A stretch of DNA of 64,000 bases from Altererythrobacter sp. Its GTDB lineage: Bacteria; Pseudomonadota; Alphaproteobacteria; Sphingomonadales; Sphingomonadaceae. The stretch is taken from contig JAEULJ010000001.1 of NCBI GenBank assembly GCA_016793865.1, positions 1 through 64,000 of the forward strand. The letters are read 5' to 3'. The notes below the pieces were generated by a model. That model had not been told where the DNA came from. It worked only from the letters and a program-made list of their open reading frames with translations, and ran no database searches. This document shows positions 61,762 to 64,000 of the stretch, one piece after another. The first letter of the stretch is position 1; each line of letters starts with the position of its first letter. Both the position numbers and the translations under genes were made by a program.

Positions 61762-63315
61762 TCAGGCAGCTTGCTCGGTCAGTTCGTTGCCAGCGTCCTC
61801 CGACCCAGCAGACGTTTCTTCGTCGCTAGCGGCTTCCTCCTTAAGAATGCCAAAGCGCATGACGGCCGGAAGCCAAGCCAATGCCTGCTCCTTGACGTCC
61901 TTCTCGCCGATGAACTCGCCCGAGAAGATGCGTTCGGCAGCCGAAGCAAGATCGGCCTTCTTGGAATCGGCATAGCGGCTGACAAGCTCGGGCCCGCCCA
62001 CGGCATCGAAGGCTTCGAGGATGCGCGCTTTGGGCACGCGATCGAAGAAGTTCGCCGCCGTCGGCCTCCACCAATGCGCCATCTCGATCTCGAGCAAGGC
62101 GCCCAGCGCGTCGTGGAGCGGGAGTCCGCGCTCACCATCGGTATTGAGGCTGGCAACGAGCGTACGGGCGACCACGAAGCCAAGCCAGAGGCTCCGTGCT
62201 TCATCGGGAAGCCCTCGGAACGCTGAGAAACGCTCGATTTCCGAAGCGCCGGCGCGCCAACTTTCGTCGAGCGAACCAGTGAACTCCGCCAGCGCCGCAC
62301 TCGCCGGAGCATCCTTGGCTTCGAACCCCGAGACCGGGCCGCTCGCAGCCGGCCCAGAGATCGTGACTGCCGTTTTGGCGCGCCAGTCGTGACCATCGGC
62401 ATCGGCCAGCGTGAAGATCATAAGGTCGAGCGCCAGGCCTGGGTCGTTGACGAGATGGATGGCGAGGACATCGCGGCGCTGCATCGCCAGTTCGTCGAGG
62501 AGTCGCTGCGAATAAGTTGCAGGCTTGCTCGACGCATCACCGCCATCTTCGACGGGCTCGATGATGCCCTCGTCGGACTGTGCTACCTCACTTGCGGTGT
62601 AGTACTGCGGAACAAGGGTAGGCTCGCCACCGCGCGACAGGACCAGGAAGGCTCCCGCTTCTTCCTTCAGATCTTCGGCAAGCACCGGCGGGCGATCGTT
62701 GAGCGCTCGCATGGCCCGATCGATGCGGGCCAGTTGCTCCTCGGCTCTGGCGACCTCCTCCTCGCTGCTGTCCTCGTCCTCGAGGACTGCCGCTTCACGG
62801 TCGTAGTCTGCCTCGAGTATCGACAGCTCCTCGGCTTCCGCTTCATTCAGCGGGGCCGGCTCGGCGGAAAGGCGGCTGAGCCCCTCGATCAGTTCGTGGC
62901 AGACATAGGCCCCGAGTGTCGGACGGACCCACGCTAGGCCGAGTTCCCGCGCTTTGACGCTCGCTGCCTCCTCCATTTTCTTTTGAGCGAGACCCTCGAG
63001 CAGCGCGATATCGACCCAGCTCTCGCTGGCATCGTCGTCGAAAAGCTCGCGCTCGATCCGCCCGCCGGCTTGAAGATAGGCCTCGCGGCCAACCAGGATC
63101 GCGCGCGGGTCGCTGCCGCGCACGGTCGCGTCCAGCACCATTCGCCGGATCGTGTCGGGCGTGACCTGATACCAGGCGTCCTGCAGCTCGGCGAAGACAT
63201 GAGCTTGCCGCTCGGTATCCGAGACCGCGCCATAGGCCTTGGCCATGTCGAGGGTGATCGCGCCTTCCACCAGCGCTTCGAAGACGCACGGCGCAAGCGA
63301 AGCGAGCCGCAGTCG
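61762..63315 (-). pseudogene. ParB-like partition protein, N-terminal part deleted
   Basis: About 518 codons beginning LRLASLAPCVFEALVEGAIT near 63315, followed by DMAKAYGAVSDTERQAHVF, GREAYLQAGGRIERELFDDD, an acidic coiled coil (about 190-240) and an Asp/Glu-rich tail. These are the central and C-terminal regions of the large plasmid ParB/RepB-family proteins of sphingomonads, whose N-terminal nuclease/NTP domain is missing. An upstream helicase-type gene is joined at about 63315 in another frame, so both were cut by one deletion. Confidence 0.7.
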
Positions 63316-64000
63316 GCCCTCCGGTAGCGGATGATCTCGGTGAAGCAGCCTTTGGCCTTGTACCACTCGAGCCGATCGGGCGCGAAGCCAGTCAGCTCGA
63401 TGCGCTGATCGCCGCCGACGAGACTGCGCTTGACGGTCAGCGGATCATGGCTCTGCAAGGTTTGTGCGGTGCCGCTCGAGAGGACGAGAGCGGCCAGCTC
63501 ACCGGGGGCAGGCAAGACCGGGTTTTCGAGGCCGAAGGTCTGCGACACCTTTGCGATATCCGCGGCCACGACCTCGCGGCCGATGATGGAGGTGCCGTCG
63601 GCCGAGACGATGCGGGTCACGCGCACGTGATCGCCGGGCAGGCGCTTCCAGACCGGGAGTAGCAGCCCGGTTGCAAGGTGCACCCGTTCGCGGACCGGCT
63701 CCTTGGCGGCCTCGATCTCTTCCGCGCGCCAGAGACGTTCGAACGAAGCCGGATCGATGGCCTCCCAAGCGCTTTCGGCGAGCGCCTCGCGGGTCCAGTT
63801 GGCGGATTTGAGGGGACGCAGCAGACGCCGCCGCTCGATCACACTTCCGTCGTCGGCAATCAGGCGCCGCGCGGGCACGCTGAGCGCTACCCGGCCGGAG
63901 CGGGCATTGTGCAGGGGTATGCCATTGGGCGAGCCAATGTCATGCAGTCGCGCGAGCCGCTCGAAGCGCAGCGACCGCAAGTGCCGCTCGATCTCCAACG
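63316..64000 (-). pseudogene. Large plasmid helicase/strawberry-notch-like protein, internal fragment
   Basis: Open to the right window edge. EIERHLRSLRFERLARLHDI, GIPLHNARSGRVALSVPARR, FERLWRAEEIEAAKEP, LPVWKRLPGDHVRVTRIVS and FTEIIRYR are read in one frame and resemble the C-terminal part of the large strawberry-notch-type NTPases on sphingomonad plasmids. Family assignment is from memory of the pattern and moderate. It stops matching after EIIRYR at about 63316, where the ParB-like gene begins. Confidence 0.5.

Noticed and set aside
1..64000. CRISPR arrays, tRNA or rRNA genes
   Set aside because: No regularly spaced direct repeats and no recognisable tRNA or rRNA segments were found on reading; short repeats seen are within proteins or intergenic debris.

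Overview
The window is high-GC DNA that looks like an accessory replicon, or an integrated plasmid remnant, of a sphingomonad-type alphaproteobacterium (Sphingomonadales). The evidence is an F-type TraD and MobF relaxase start, a plasmid ParB and SSB, TonB and NodT-type outer-membrane proteins, and Fur-box-like dyads. Taxonomy is inferred from gene content only; no rRNA or tRNA gene was seen.

Layout. 0-6 kb: an IS630-family end has cut the response-regulator gene of a Fur-box-controlled TonB-receptor operon; next to it lie a complete ferric ABC ATPase and an N-terminally truncated permease. 6.4-8.7 kb: ahpC-ahpF peroxide defence. 8.7-14.3 kb: an nnrS gene with an internal 296-bp inversion and a decayed cbb3 oxidase cluster (ccoN lacks its N-terminal part, ccoI is internally deleted and fused behind a truncated DUF2189 gene; ccoO, ccoQ, ccoP and ccoS are intact). 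14.4-15.7 kb: truncated haemoglobin and a zinc-ribbon protein, divergent from an NsrR-like regulator. 16.7-19 kb: arsR-arsI-arsC-acr3, all overlapping. 19.2-30.7 kb: a large copper island (P-type ATPase, CueR, two small secreted proteins, multicopper oxidase CopA, CopB with five Cys/His repeats, an NTF2-like protein, DUF2231, two DUF305 proteins, two PepSY proteins, a CBS protein). 31.2-34.2 kb: a TPP enzyme coupled to an aldehyde dehydrogenase. 34.2-37.6 kb: a pbr-like lead/heavy-metal module (methyltransferase fragment, CDF, cytochrome/FTR1 permease, broken lspA) behind a MerR-type promoter.

37.6-43.5 kb: plasmid backbone remnants (conjugation gene fragment, relaxase fragment, TraD, a small acidic protein, SSB). 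43.9-50.3 kb: an EmrAB-OprM-type pump divergent from MarR and an AarF/ABC1 kinase. 50.3-51.6 kb: a thioesterase and an alpha/beta hydrolase interrupted by one stop codon. 52.2-56.6 kb: a BigR-type sulfide/persulfide operon ending in a SulP permease. 56.8-59.2 kb: two overlapping tyrosine recombinases. 59.8-64 kb: a flavoprotein disulfide oxidoreductase fused in frame to a copy of the small acidic plasmid gene, a damaged glyoxalase-fold gene, and a ParB-like gene joined by deletion to a helicase-type gene running off the edge.

Two themes stand out. First, stacked stress modules (iron, peroxide, NO, As, Cu, Pb/Cd/Zn, drugs, persulfide) have recognisable promoter dyads. Second, there is an unusual density of clean breakpoints: about a dozen genes are cut, fused, inverted or nonsense-mutated while their neighbours remain intact. 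This suggests a replicon in active decay or rearrangement, or alternatively a mis-assembled or consensus-deleted sequence; read-level checks would decide.
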